Below are positions 32,029-40,636 of a DNA stretch of 64,000 nt, one piece after another. The DNA lies in the NCBI RefSeq assembly GCF_011044175.1, contig NZ_CP049057.1, positions 821,501 to 885,500 of the forward strand, read 5' to 3'. The position numbers and the translations under genes were made by a program. The stretch comes from Rasiella rasia. GTDB taxonomy: Bacteria; Bacteroidota; Bacteroidia; Flavobacteriales; Flavobacteriaceae. The number at the start of each line of letters is the position of its first letter. The first letter of the stretch is position 1. A model generated the notes under the pieces. The model worked only from the letters and a program-made list of their open reading frames with translations, had not been told where the DNA came from and searched no databases.

Positions 32029-32577
32029 ATGAAACAAGTTGTATTAGTGCTACTGTTGGCTTTACTAACAGTAAGCTGTTCTAACGTTAAGCAAGACAGA
32101 GGAGAAAGTGATGAATTACATCAATTACGTGCTAAACTTGATAGTTTGAATAATTTAAACACAGAAGAACCAACTACAATGAAAGAGCAAATAGCAACAT
32201 TTTTCACATTTCAAAAAGAAGACGCAGAACAGGCTATGAACTTTTATATTGGGCTGTTTGATAACTCTAAAATTATTGATTTAAAACGTTGGGGACAGGA
32301 AGGGCCTGGAAAAGAAGGAACTATAATGCACGCCACATTTAGTTTAAACGGCAAACTATATATGTGTAGTGATAGCCCACCAATTCACAGTTGGGGTTTT
32401 ACACCGGCGGTTTCAAACTACATTGAATGCTCTAACAATAGCGAAATTGAACGGTTATTCACACAACTATCAGAAAACGGAAAAGTTATGATGCCTTTAA
32501 ATAACTACGGATTTAGTCAGAAATTTGGTTTTGTGGAAGATAAATTTGGAGTTTCATGGCAACTAAACCTTCAATAA
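32029..32577 (+). CDS. PhnB-like VOC lipoprotein
   Basis: One hundred and eighty-two residues from ATG 32029; an in-frame ATG at 32005 adds eight residues. Lipoprotein signal LLLALLTVSCSN. The VOC module of the 3-demethylubiquinone methyltransferase-like/PhnB family: FFTFQKEDAEQAMNFYIGLFDNSKIIDLKRWG, ATFSLNGKLYMCSDSP, FTPAVSNYIEC, and WQLNLQ at the C-terminus. Exported location is unusual. Preceded by 178 bases with a possible very decayed junction (TAGCACACTAACAAAAATGTATA). Confidence 0.8.
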   Translation: MKQVVLVLLLALLTVSCSNVKQDRGESDELHQLRAKLDSLNNLNTEEPTTMKEQIATFFTFQKEDAEQAMNFYIGLFDNSKIIDLKRWGQEGPGKEGTIMHATFSLNGKLYMCSDSPPIHSWGFTPAVSNYIECSNNSEIERLFTQLSENGKVMMPLNNYGFSQKFGFVEDKFGVSWQLNLQ

Positions 32578-32894
32578 ATGGTTTGAGACGATTTGCTTCT
32601 GTTACTTGCTTTCAAATTAGCTAAAAACTTAAGACGATACTAATACCATATTTACTACCATACGGTTGGTAAATGACATTTTAGCAAATTTGGTTTTTTA
32701 AATTTTCCGAAGTAGATAAAAATCAACCATTGTATTAAATCAAGTGCAAAAAGAATTCGAAAATACACCCTACAGCTACGGTCTACTCTAACCCAAACCA
32801 AAAAGTATACAATATTCGAAAATCTGTATAAAAAGTTACGATCACCTCACCTTTACCTTTGTCCTATTCTTATTAAAAGTTAAAACAAATAAAG
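32578..32894. other. 317-bp gap with a promoter for the SDR gene
   Basis: No gene seen. TACCTTTG at 32854-32861 is a perfect -7 match, 33 bases before the ATG at 32895. No junction arms. Confidence 0.5.
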
Positions 32895-33845
32895 ATGAGT
32901 ACAACACAGTTTGGTAAAGATGGGTGGACCCCAGAAAGAATTGGAAATTTAAAAGGGAAGACATATGTCATAACTGGTACAACTAGTGGTACAGGATTTG
33001 AAGCGGCAAAGATATTACTTTCAAAGGGCGCAAAAGTGGTGATGCTTAATCGTAACTCCAAAAAAGCGGAAGATACGATCGCAACATTAAGGCAGGAACT
33101 TAGTGCTAGCATAGACGTATCTAATATACGTATGGATTTAGCAGAACAAGCTTCTGTTAAGAAAGCTGCACAACAGATTCTCCAAACAGTTCCTCAAATT
33201 GATGCACTAATCTGTAATGCTGCCATTGCTCAAGTACCGAAACAGACCTTTACCATCGACGGATTTGAAAGTCAACTAGGTGTAAATCATTATGGTAATT
33301 TCTTACTACAAGGACTACTCTACCCATTAATTTCGGCATCTAACGGACGCATCGTGGTTGTGGGTAGTATGGGTTATAATTTAGGGATAAAAACCATACA
33401 GTTTGACGATATGAACTGGGACAAGAATTACAGTCCAAACGGTGTATATAGCCAAAGTAAATTGGCGCAGATTATGTGTGTTTACGAATTACAAGACCGC
33501 CTGAAAGAAGCAGGTAAAACTAATGTAAAGGTTTACGCCTGCCATCCAGGGGCCTCACGAACTTCATTAATTAAAACCAGCGGTAGTTTCATGACGCGCT
33601 TTATTTGGCAACTAATGAAGCTTTCACCAATGGTACAATCGGCCGAAAAAGGTGCTTATCCGCAACTCATGTGTGCCACAGAACCCTATTTAGACCAAAG
33701 CGGTTTTTACGGACCCACGGCTAGAAATAATTGGAAGGGTCCTGTGGGAGAGCACAAATTGGAGCCTCATGCGAAAGATAAAGCGGTAGCCGAGAAATTA
33801 TGGGAAGTTTCAGAAATAGCCACAGGTTTTAACTGGAGCTTTTAA
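32895..33845 (+). CDS. Short-chain dehydrogenase (protochlorophyllide-reductase-like SDR)
   Basis: Three hundred and sixteen residues. Cofactor motif TGTTSGTGFEAAK, NAA in LICNAAIAQ, and catalytic YSQSK with the upstream serine in VVVGSMG. A C-terminal extension with DQSGFYGPTARNNWKGPVGEH is typical of the light-dependent protochlorophyllide-reductase-like and retinol dehydrogenase-like SDR group. NAD(P)H-dependent oxidoreductase of an unknown carbonyl. An AraC regulator follows. Confidence 0.9.
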   Translation: MSTTQFGKDGWTPERIGNLKGKTYVITGTTSGTGFEAAKILLSKGAKVVMLNRNSKKAEDTIATLRQELSASIDVSNIRMDLAEQASVKKAAQQILQTVPQIDALICNAAIAQVPKQTFTIDGFESQLGVNHYGNFLLQGLLYPLISASNGRIVVVGSMGYNLGIKTIQFDDMNWDKNYSPNGVYSQSKLAQIMCVYELQDRLKEAGKTNVKVYACHPGASRTSLIKTSGSFMTRFIWQLMKLSPMVQSAEKGAYPQLMCATEPYLDQSGFYGPTARNNWKGPVGEHKLEPHAKDKAVAEKLWEVSEIATGFNWSF

Positions 33846-33934
33846 AGCCTACTATCATTTAACATATTATCCTTAACTTCCCAATAGTAATTTTGAACTC
33901 AATTATAAGCGTTCTGAAAGAATACAGAATTGAT

Positions 33935-34846
33935 ATGAAGCATTTTAATACAGTATCGTCATACTTAGAATACCTTGAACTACCTGGCCCAGAGCATCCT
34001 ATGCTTAGTGTTTTTAATTCAAAAGGCGATGGTTTTCTTCCTTGTCCGAAAGAAAGTTCACCACCTATTACCAACGATTGCTATACTATTAGTTTAAAGA
34101 AATTTGTGAAAGGCGACTTAAACTACGGCCGTACAAAATATGATTTTACAAATGGTGTCTTAATTTTTATCGCTCCAAGACAAGTCTTACAATGGGATAA
34201 TAGTGTGGTTTTTGAACAAAAAGGTTTTTCTATAAACTTCCACGAAGATTTTCTAAAGGGAACAGAGTTAGCACAACAAATTAAGAGGTATGGTTTCTTT
34301 TCCTATTCGGCCAATGAAGCGCTTCATCTTTCGCCTAAAGAGGAAAAGCAGATAGAATCTATAGTAGCGAGTATTGAAATAGAATATCAAAATAATCAAG
34401 ACGAGTTTAGTAAAGATATTATCATTTCCCAATTAAGCACGCTTTTCAAATATGCCAATAGATTTTATGAAAGGCAGTTTTTAATTCGAAAAGAACTGGG
34501 TAATGATTTATTAGTTCAATTTAATCGGCATTTAGAAGCTTATTTTGAATCAGGACAATTAAAAGAAAATGGCGTACCAAGCATAGAAAAAATAGCAAAC
34601 GAAATGTCGGTTTCGCAACGATATCTCAGTGATACGCTTAAAAAAGAAACAGGTAAGTCTACTACTGAACACTTACAACTTTACCTGATAAATGAAGCGA
34701 AAAATATTCTATTAAAACCCAACAAAAGTATATCTGAAGTGGCTTATGAATTAGGATTTGAATATCCACAATATTTTTCAAGATTATTCAAAAAGAAGGA
34801 AGGTATTAGCCCGTCAGCCTTTAGAGAATTATATAAAATGAATTAA
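33935..34846 (+). CDS. AraC-family regulator
   Basis: Three hundred and three residues from ATG 33935; an upstream in-frame start is less likely. Cupin-like sensing half (residues 1-190; PGPEHPMLSVFN, DFTNGVLIFIAPRQVLQW) and a double helix-turn-helix (SIEKIANEMSVSQRYLSDTLKKETGKSTTEH and ISEVAYELGFEYPQYFSRLFKKKEG). It is followed three bases later by a membrane protein gene and preceded by an SDR gene, likely its targets. Confidence 0.9.
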   Translation: MKHFNTVSSYLEYLELPGPEHPMLSVFNSKGDGFLPCPKESSPPITNDCYTISLKKFVKGDLNYGRTKYDFTNGVLIFIAPRQVLQWDNSVVFEQKGFSINFHEDFLKGTELAQQIKRYGFFSYSANEALHLSPKEEKQIESIVASIEIEYQNNQDEFSKDIIISQLSTLFKYANRFYERQFLIRKELGNDLLVQFNRHLEAYFESGQLKENGVPSIEKIANEMSVSQRYLSDTLKKETGKSTTEHLQLYLINEAKNILLKPNKSISEVAYELGFEYPQYFSRLFKKKEGISPSAFRELYKMN

Positions 34847-34849
34847 ATT

Positions 34850-35368
34850 ATGGATATATTAAAAACAGCAACCGATTGGGCAAAAGCAGAACTTTTTTCA
34901 ACCCCCTTTTTTATTGTATTCGGACTCCTATTTGTGGTGGCAAGTGTTGGATTTTGGCAGCTGGGTAAAACCGAAATTGCCAGAGCCTACATAATTCCAA
35001 CCTTAGTTGCAGGTGTGTTACTACTAACCATAGGGGTTGGATTGTATTTCACCAATAAATCTCGAGTTGTAGCATTCGAAACTGAATACCATAACAATCC
35101 TACTACTTTTATTGAATCGGAGATTACACGTGCTGAGAATACCTTAAAGGAATATAAAACAATAGTTTTTACTGTTATTCCGGTACTAATTATTGTAGCA
35201 TCTTTGTTACTAATTTTTATAAACACCCCAACTTGGCGAGCAGTTTGCATAACAACCATTGCCATGATGGTAGTGATTTTGCTAATAGACGGAACTGCCC
35301 ACGCAAGAATTAAGGCTTATAAGGCAGAATTGGAAGTAGCACTTGGTCAAAATAGTATACTTCAATGA
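34850..35368 (+). CDS. Hypothetical membrane protein downstream of AraC
   Basis: One hundred and seventy-two residues with four helices (FFIVFGLLFVVASVGFWQLG, YIIPTLVAGVLLLTIGVGLYF, IVFTVIPVLIIVASLLLIF, AVCITTIAMMVVILLIDGTAH) and a charged loop in the middle. The three-base gap makes it part of the AraC transcript. No family recognised. Confidence 0.7.
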   Translation: MDILKTATDWAKAELFSTPFFIVFGLLFVVASVGFWQLGKTEIARAYIIPTLVAGVLLLTIGVGLYFTNKSRVVAFETEYHNNPTTFIESEITRAENTLKEYKTIVFTVIPVLIIVASLLLIFINTPTWRAVCITTIAMMVVILLIDGTAHARIKAYKAELEVALGQNSILQ

Positions 35369-35417
35369 AATATTTTAGGTTTGTAAAACTGAAGTTGAAC
35401 TATAAATTTCTTCTTTT

Positions 35418-36254
35418 ATGAAGGCAGTTTATTTAGTGTTAATAGCAATTCTATTCGTATCCTGCAATGACAAGACAACGGTCTTAAATGAAGCAAGAGC
35501 TGACACATTACAACATAAAATTATTGTTCCACAATTTCAAAAAACAATCGATTCTGCAGGAGTTAATGGTTCAATTTTAGTCTATAGTCTTGCAGATGAC
35601 ACCTATTACTCGAATGATTATAAATGGTCTGAAATAGGACGACTGCCAGCCTCAACTTTCAAAATCGCTAATTCAATTATTGCTCTTGAAACTGGAGTGG
35701 TTGAAAATGACAGTACGCTTTTTAAATGGAATGGTGAAGAAAGAAGGCTTAGCAATTGGGAACAAGATTTAATTTTTAAAGAAGCCTTTCATTTTTCTTG
35801 TGTTCCTTGTTATCAAGAAGTAGCAAGAGAAATTGGAGCCAAAAGGATGTCAAAATACTTAGATAAACTTGATTACGGAAACATGAAAGTTGACTCAACA
35901 AATATTGATTTGTTCTGGCTTGAAGGTGCTTCTCAAATTAATCAGTTCCAACAAATAAGCTTTCTGAAAAAGTTCTATCAATCTGAGTTACCAATTTCTC
36001 AACGTACTGAAAAAATAATGAGGAGGATGATGGTAATTGAAGAAAATAAAAAGTATAAATTAAGTGGTAAAACAGGCTGGTCTATTAGAAACGGAAATAA
36101 TAATGGTTGGTTTGTAGGGTATGTAATAGCACAGCAGAAAGTATATTTTTTCGCCACAAATGTTGAGCCGAAGGAACAGTTTGAAATGAACCAATTTCCA
36201 ATGATTAGAAAAGCTATAACCTACAAAGCGTTAGAAGCGTTGAAAATTATATAA
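35418..36254 (+). CDS. Class D (OXA-type) beta-lactamase, lipoprotein
   Basis: Two hundred and seventy-eight residues. Lipoprotein signal ending LFVSCND. All class D motifs are in order: S79-T-F-K82 (PASTFKIAN), S127-C-V129 in HFSCVPCYQEV, W167 in FWLEGASQIN, and K218-T-G in SGKTGW. The lysine in STFK is the carboxylation site of the family. It should acylate penicillin-like substrates in the periplasm. Spectrum cannot be judged from sequence. Not within a clear cassette. Confidence 0.93.
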   Translation: MKAVYLVLIAILFVSCNDKTTVLNEARADTLQHKIIVPQFQKTIDSAGVNGSILVYSLADDTYYSNDYKWSEIGRLPASTFKIANSIIALETGVVENDSTLFKWNGEERRLSNWEQDLIFKEAFHFSCVPCYQEVAREIGAKRMSKYLDKLDYGNMKVDSTNIDLFWLEGASQINQFQQISFLKKFYQSELPISQRTEKIMRRMMVIEENKKYKLSGKTGWSIRNGNNNGWFVGYVIAQQKVYFFATNVEPKEQFEMNQFPMIRKAITYKALEALKII

Positions 36255-36363
36255 AGCTTATTATTTATGCTTTAAACATCTTAATCATTAAAAAGTTACT
36301 TAAATTTTTTAACTTATTACGCTATAAATCTTCGGCAAGCAACGTTAAGAAGCACTCGATCTT

Positions 36364-36696
36364 GTGAAAGACCAATATAAGGGAAAGGAAAATCTACTTC
36401 CAATGTACGAAAATCTTCTGGCTGTGGTTAAAGAATTTGGTAGCGATGTCACAATCACACCTAAGAAAACTAGCGTAAGTATCATCAGGAAAAAACAATT
36501 TGCGTTAATAAAACCTGCAACCAAAACTAGAATTGATTTAGGACTAAAGCTAAAAGAAAAACCAACCACAGACCGTCTCGAAAACTCAGGACCCTTTGGA
36601 ACCATGTGTACGCACAGAGTTAAATTGACTGATACAAATCAGATTGACAATGAATTAAAAGACTGGTTGAAAGAGGCATACAACAAAGCAGAATAA
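36364..36696 (+). CDS. DUF5655 domain protein (GTG start)
   Basis: One hundred and ten residues from GTG 36364. DUF5655: YKGKENLLPMYENLLAVVKEFG, SIIRKKQFALIKPATKTRIDLGL, GTMCTHRVKLTD and DWLKEAYNKAE. In many genomes this domain is preceded by a DUF4287 domain; none is found here, so the gene may be a 5' truncation. Homologues are often transport-related or stress proteins of unknown role. Confidence 0.75.
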   Translation: MKDQYKGKENLLPMYENLLAVVKEFGSDVTITPKKTSVSIIRKKQFALIKPATKTRIDLGLKLKEKPTTDRLENSGPFGTMCTHRVKLTDTNQIDNELKDWLKEAYNKAE

Positions 36697-36815
36697 ATAC
36701 TTGCTGCAACTTCTCGTATGTTAAATTGCTACTTTTGTACTACACGAACTAGAATTTCGAATAAGGCTAATAGAACTGACTTAATCTTTGTCTCTAAGTT
36801 TATAATTATGATGAA

Positions 36816-37790
36816 ATGATATTTAGAAAACCACTATTACTCATACTTTTTTTGTCAATACTAGTTATAGGTTGTGAAGAAGTGAAGCAAGAAGTAACAA
36901 AATTAGATTTAGAATTAGCAACAAGTAAAGTTGAGTTATTTGGAAAAGGTATTGTTTCGACAAAATTATATGAAAGAGATATTGCAATTTCGCCAGATGG
37001 AAAGGAACTTATTTATAGTTTAGGCGACTACAAACAACAAAAACGGTGTCTAGTACAAATCATTAAGAAAGAAGGGAAATGGGGTGATCCTCAACTATTA
37101 AGTATCTCTGGAACATATCAAGACATTGAGCCATTCTATGCGGAAGAAGGTCGTAAGCTGTTTTTTGCTTCAAATAGACCTATAGAGAAAGGTTCGAAAA
37201 GAACAGATTATAACATTTGGTATAGCGAAAGAGATGGAACTGCCTGGAGTGAGCCTAAAGCGTTAAATGAAATGATAAATACCGAAAAAGATGAATTTTA
37301 TCCATCTTTAAGTCGAAATGGAAACCTATATTTTACAGCATCAAGACAAGATGGGATGGGGCTAGAAGATATTTTTGTTTCAAAACTAGTCGATGGCGTG
37401 TATCAAAAGGCAGTAGCTTTAGATAGTACCATTAACACAAAACACTTTGAGTTTAATGCGTACATTAATCCCGATGAAAACCTACTAATATTCAGTTCGT
37501 TTGGAAGAACCGATGGATACGGAGGAGGTGACCTATATTATAGTACTAAAGATAAAGATGGAAACTGGAGTCTGGCTAAAAATATGGGCGAGAAAGTCAA
37601 TTCACCTCAGTTAGATTACTGCCCCTTTATTGATAGTGAACGAAACAATTTCTATTTTACAAGTGAAAGAACAGAAGAAATTCCGACTACAATCAACAAC
37701 CTTGACCAATTAAAAGACTTTTCTAATAAGACGGAAAACGGGATGGGAAATATTTACAGCATTAGACTAAAAGAATTGAACTTTAATTAG
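36816..37790 (+). CDS. TolB-like WD40/PD40 beta-propeller lipoprotein
   Basis: Three hundred and twenty-four residues. Lipoprotein signal with LVIGCEE. Repeated PD40 motifs: ISPDGKELIYSLG, GRKLFFASNRP, SLSRNGNLYFTASRQDGMGLEDIFVS, NPDENLLIFSSFGRTDGYGGGDLYYST and DSERNNFYFTSERTEE. About six blades. Probably a protein- or glycan-binding lipoprotein; partner unknown. Confidence 0.88.
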   Translation: MIFRKPLLLILFLSILVIGCEEVKQEVTKLDLELATSKVELFGKGIVSTKLYERDIAISPDGKELIYSLGDYKQQKRCLVQIIKKEGKWGDPQLLSISGTYQDIEPFYAEEGRKLFFASNRPIEKGSKRTDYNIWYSERDGTAWSEPKALNEMINTEKDEFYPSLSRNGNLYFTASRQDGMGLEDIFVSKLVDGVYQKAVALDSTINTKHFEFNAYINPDENLLIFSSFGRTDGYGGGDLYYSTKDKDGNWSLAKNMGEKVNSPQLDYCPFIDSERNNFYFTSERTEEIPTTINNLDQLKDFSNKTENGMGNIYSIRLKELNFN

Positions 37791-37882
37791 ATAATTTCTT
37801 ATACCTACATCTCTTTTCATTATCTTAGTCCCAAACCTTGCAACCTATAAACTAAGGGGTTAGCAATTGTAAAAGTCTCCTA

Positions 37883-38317
37883 ATGAAAAATTTATTTATA
37901 CTTTCGGGAATAATCCTTGTAATTGTGTCTTGCTCTTCAACAAAGAATATTTCAAAAAATGTAAAACAAGAACTCTTAAATGATTATACGTTTGTAATTA
38001 CTGAAATTTCTCAAGATAAAACCTACGGGCTTTCCCCAAAAAATCCAGTTGAAGTAGGTGGTGCGAAAATTTCTTCAGGCCCAAAAAATGAAAGAAGATA
38101 TCTTAATGCACTCGCAGGACCCAATGGAGAAGAAATTTCTTATTATCGAGCAGGTAGTTGCTGTCCGGTTAAAAGTGAAAACGGTTTTATGGGAAGCGCA
38201 ATGTTAGATAACTATAGAGTTACTTGGGAAGGGGCTAAGGATACTATTTCAATTTATATAAACATGTACGATTCTGGACACTTAAAGGCTCCTAGCGGAT
38301 TTACAATACAAAAATAG
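37883..38317 (+). CDS. Hypothetical lipoprotein
   Basis: One hundred and forty-four residues. Lipoprotein signal ILVIVSCSST. Residues 40-144 give a beta-rich domain (DYTFVITEISQDKTYGLSPKNPVEVGG, YYRAGSCCPVKSENGFMG, YRVTWEGAKDTISIYINMY). The two adjacent cysteines and the 2-dehydropantoate-like name sometimes given to relatives do not support any function. Unknown. Confidence 0.7.
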   Translation: MKNLFILSGIILVIVSCSSTKNISKNVKQELLNDYTFVITEISQDKTYGLSPKNPVEVGGAKISSGPKNERRYLNALAGPNGEEISYYRAGSCCPVKSENGFMGSAMLDNYRVTWEGAKDTISIYINMYDSGHLKAPSGFTIQK

Positions 38318-38485
38318 TGGCTGTCAAATACGTGTAAAATTAGGGTTGTATACATTTAAATAGGTATTATTTCCTACGGAAATTTTATGCTTTGTGTAGT
38401 ACTGAAGTGCATTATAAGTTTTTCTATATAAGACAAAACGGGGTAGCCGAAAACCGACCAGAGTAGGCACTAAAACAACTAACAA

Positions 38486-39013
38486 ATGAAAAAACTAACC
38501 AAATTAACCAAAAAACTACCATTTATTGTACTCCTTATTGCATTGACTCTTGTCATACAAAGCTGCGAACAAAAGGAAAAAGAAGTGACCAAGGAAGTTG
38601 AGAAAGAAGTTGTTACAGAATCTGAAAAACCTGAGTATTTTTTACTTAGACCAGAAGTGGAAAAAGCATATGGATATTCGCATGCCGTAAAAATTGGAAA
38701 TTCTATTAAAGTTTCAGGAGCGGTAAGCATGGACGATGCTGGAAATCCTACCGCAATTGGAGATTTGGGCCAACAAATGAAAAATTGTTATGCCGATTTA
38801 GAAAAGATTTTAAAGCACTACGGATGCACTTTCGACGATGTAGTTGTAGAGAACATCTTTACAACCAACATGCCTTTATTTCTAGAAAATGCCGCGTATA
38901 GAGGTGAAATCTATAAAAATCAATTTCCAACGGGCTCGTGGCTTGGTGTAAAAGAACTTGCAATACCAGAATTCATGATAGAAATTGAATTAGAAGTACA
39001 TAAGTCTGAATAA
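38486..39013 (+). CDS. RidA-family (YjgF/UK114) lipoprotein
   Basis: One hundred and seventy-five residues. Lipoprotein signal with C27 (LVIQSCEQK) and a charged linker (residues 28-48), then a RidA domain (YSHAVKIGNSIKVSGAVSMDDAG, GDLGQQMKNCYADLEKILKHYG, VVVENIFTTNM, YRGEIYKNQFPTGSWLGVKELAIPEFMIEIELE). The catalytic arginine of RidA before the end (R in RxxVEV context) is not seen, so deaminase activity is doubtful. The next gene (DUF6090) starts 11 bases later. Confidence 0.85.
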   Translation: MKKLTKLTKKLPFIVLLIALTLVIQSCEQKEKEVTKEVEKEVVTESEKPEYFLLRPEVEKAYGYSHAVKIGNSIKVSGAVSMDDAGNPTAIGDLGQQMKNCYADLEKILKHYGCTFDDVVVENIFTTNMPLFLENAAYRGEIYKNQFPTGSWLGVKELAIPEFMIEIELEVHKSE

Positions 39014-39024
39014 CTTTTCTGCAG

Positions 39025-39777
39025 ATGAAGTTTTTTAGAAAAATTAGAAGAAAATTACTTAACAAAGGCAAGGTTAGCAAATATCTAGCCTATGCGGCAG
39101 GAGAAATTATTTTAGTAGTGGTTGGGATTCTAATTGCGCTATATATTAATAATCTGAATACAGAAAAGCAAGAGACTAGTACGCTAAACGGTTATTTATT
39201 TAATATTTCAGAAAATATCAAAGCAGACCAGATAAATCTTGACCAAATATCAAAGTTTCGAGATAGTTCAGTGATTGGCTCAAAGTATTTCATGAATATG
39301 ATTGAGCAAGAATCTACAGAATCTTATGCAACCTATTTTGCTACGTACTTTAAATATAATCCTTGGCTCGATGAATCTTTTCAATCTAATAAAAGCGGAT
39401 TTGAAGCACTTAAAAACTCTGGCTACCTGAGTAAGATACAGCAAACCTCTCTTGAAGCTGAGTTGTATAAATACTATAGTTTGGTTGAAAAAATTCAAGA
39501 AGAAGAGCAGAGTCTAAACAATTTCATGGAAGAAATGGAGTATGATATGTATAAAAACAATATCGTGCAGAGAACGAAAGTGATTATTAAAAAGCTCTTT
39601 CAAAATGTCGCATCAGATGAAGATAGAACTGAATTAAAAAATATTCTATCGTATCCTGCTTTTGCAGGTAGCCATTCTAGAAACGCAGGCACTAGCTATA
39701 TGAATGTTTTATATGCAGAGCTTGGCAAAGTTGCGTCCAATCTTCAAACTGAAATTGAACGAGTTGGCAAAGAGTAA
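39025..39777 (+). CDS. DUF6090 family membrane protein outside the array
   Basis: Two hundred and fifty residues. Signature KFFRKIRRKLLNKGKVSKYLAYAAGEIILVVVGILIALYINN, with the conserved SFQSNKSGFEALKNSGYLSKIQ. Diverged from the cassette copies in several core positions (AAG for AIG) and without the 45-bp promoter. It appears to share a transcript with the RidA-like gene. Confidence 0.88.
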   Translation: MKFFRKIRRKLLNKGKVSKYLAYAAGEIILVVVGILIALYINNLNTEKQETSTLNGYLFNISENIKADQINLDQISKFRDSSVIGSKYFMNMIEQESTESYATYFATYFKYNPWLDESFQSNKSGFEALKNSGYLSKIQQTSLEAELYKYYSLVEKIQEEEQSLNNFMEEMEYDMYKNNIVQRTKVIIKKLFQNVASDEDRTELKNILSYPAFAGSHSRNAGTSYMNVLYAELGKVASNLQTEIERVGKE

Positions 39778-39881
39778 TTGATCAGTTTTTTACAACAATT
39801 GTCTAATACCATGCTAGCCTTAGCTTAGTTTAAAATGGTTAAGAAATACATAAACTCCACCCTGCGCAATTCCTGTTACCC

Positions 39882-39889
39882 TACCTTTG
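39882..39889 (+). promoter_or_regulatory. -7 promoter box for dps
   Basis: TACCTTTG, a perfect TAnnTTTG, 55 bases upstream of the ATG. No clear -33 element. Confidence 0.55.
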
Positions 39890-39944
39890 TAGATAGGAAA
39901 TTTCCGTAGAAAGAAATAAATTAAACTACAAAATAGAATTTGAA

Positions 39945-40421
39945 ATGGATAACACAAACGCAATCGGACTTAACAACAACAAAGCAGAGCATTTATCAGA
40001 AAAATTAAATGAGCTTCTGGCAAATTATTCGATTTTCTATCAGAATACTCGCGGATACCATTGGAATATTAAAGGTGAAAAATTCTTTGAATTACACGTG
40101 AAATTTGAAGAGCTATACAATGATTTACTACTGAAAATAGACGAAGTAGCCGAAAGAATTCTAACATTAGGTTTTACGCCGAAGCATAATTATGCTGATT
40201 ACAGGAAAGTTTCTAAAATTAAGGAAAGTGATGAAGTGAATGATGGTGTAAAAGCAGTTGGAAATATTTTAACCTCTTTTCAGACTATTATAGTGTTACA
40301 GAGAGAATTACTTACGATTTCTGATGATGCAGACGATGAAGGAACAAATGCATTAATGAGTGATTACATTAGAGAACAAGAAAAGCTAGTTTGGATGTAT
40401 TCAGCCTTTCTAAATAGATAG
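39945..40421 (+). CDS. dps: Dps-family DNA-protection ferritin
   Basis: One hundred and fifty-eight residues, four-helix bundle. Ferroxidase-site residues are in context: H in GYHWNIKGEKFFELHVKFEELY and D/E in LLLKIDEVAERILTLG. It forms dodecamers that store iron and use hydrogen peroxide, protecting DNA in stress and stationary phase. Stands alone with its own promoter. Confidence 0.92.
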   Translation: MDNTNAIGLNNNKAEHLSEKLNELLANYSIFYQNTRGYHWNIKGEKFFELHVKFEELYNDLLLKIDEVAERILTLGFTPKHNYADYRKVSKIKESDEVNDGVKAVGNILTSFQTIIVLQRELLTISDDADDEGTNALMSDYIREQEKLVWMYSAFLNR

Positions 40422-40636
40422 TAAGGCGTTTACTGTGAAGGAAACGTGTATAAATTCTAGTTTAAGGTTTGCTGTATTAGTCGCTCAAAAACCCTATTTT
40501 AGTCAAATATATGCGTTAGAGACATTACTATGTTCTAACGTTAACTATCACGAGGTTTTATAAAACTGCGTTTTAAATAGCTATTTCTAATTAAAGCCAG
40601 AGTGCTAGTTCGTACCTTAAACTTAAACTAGAATTA

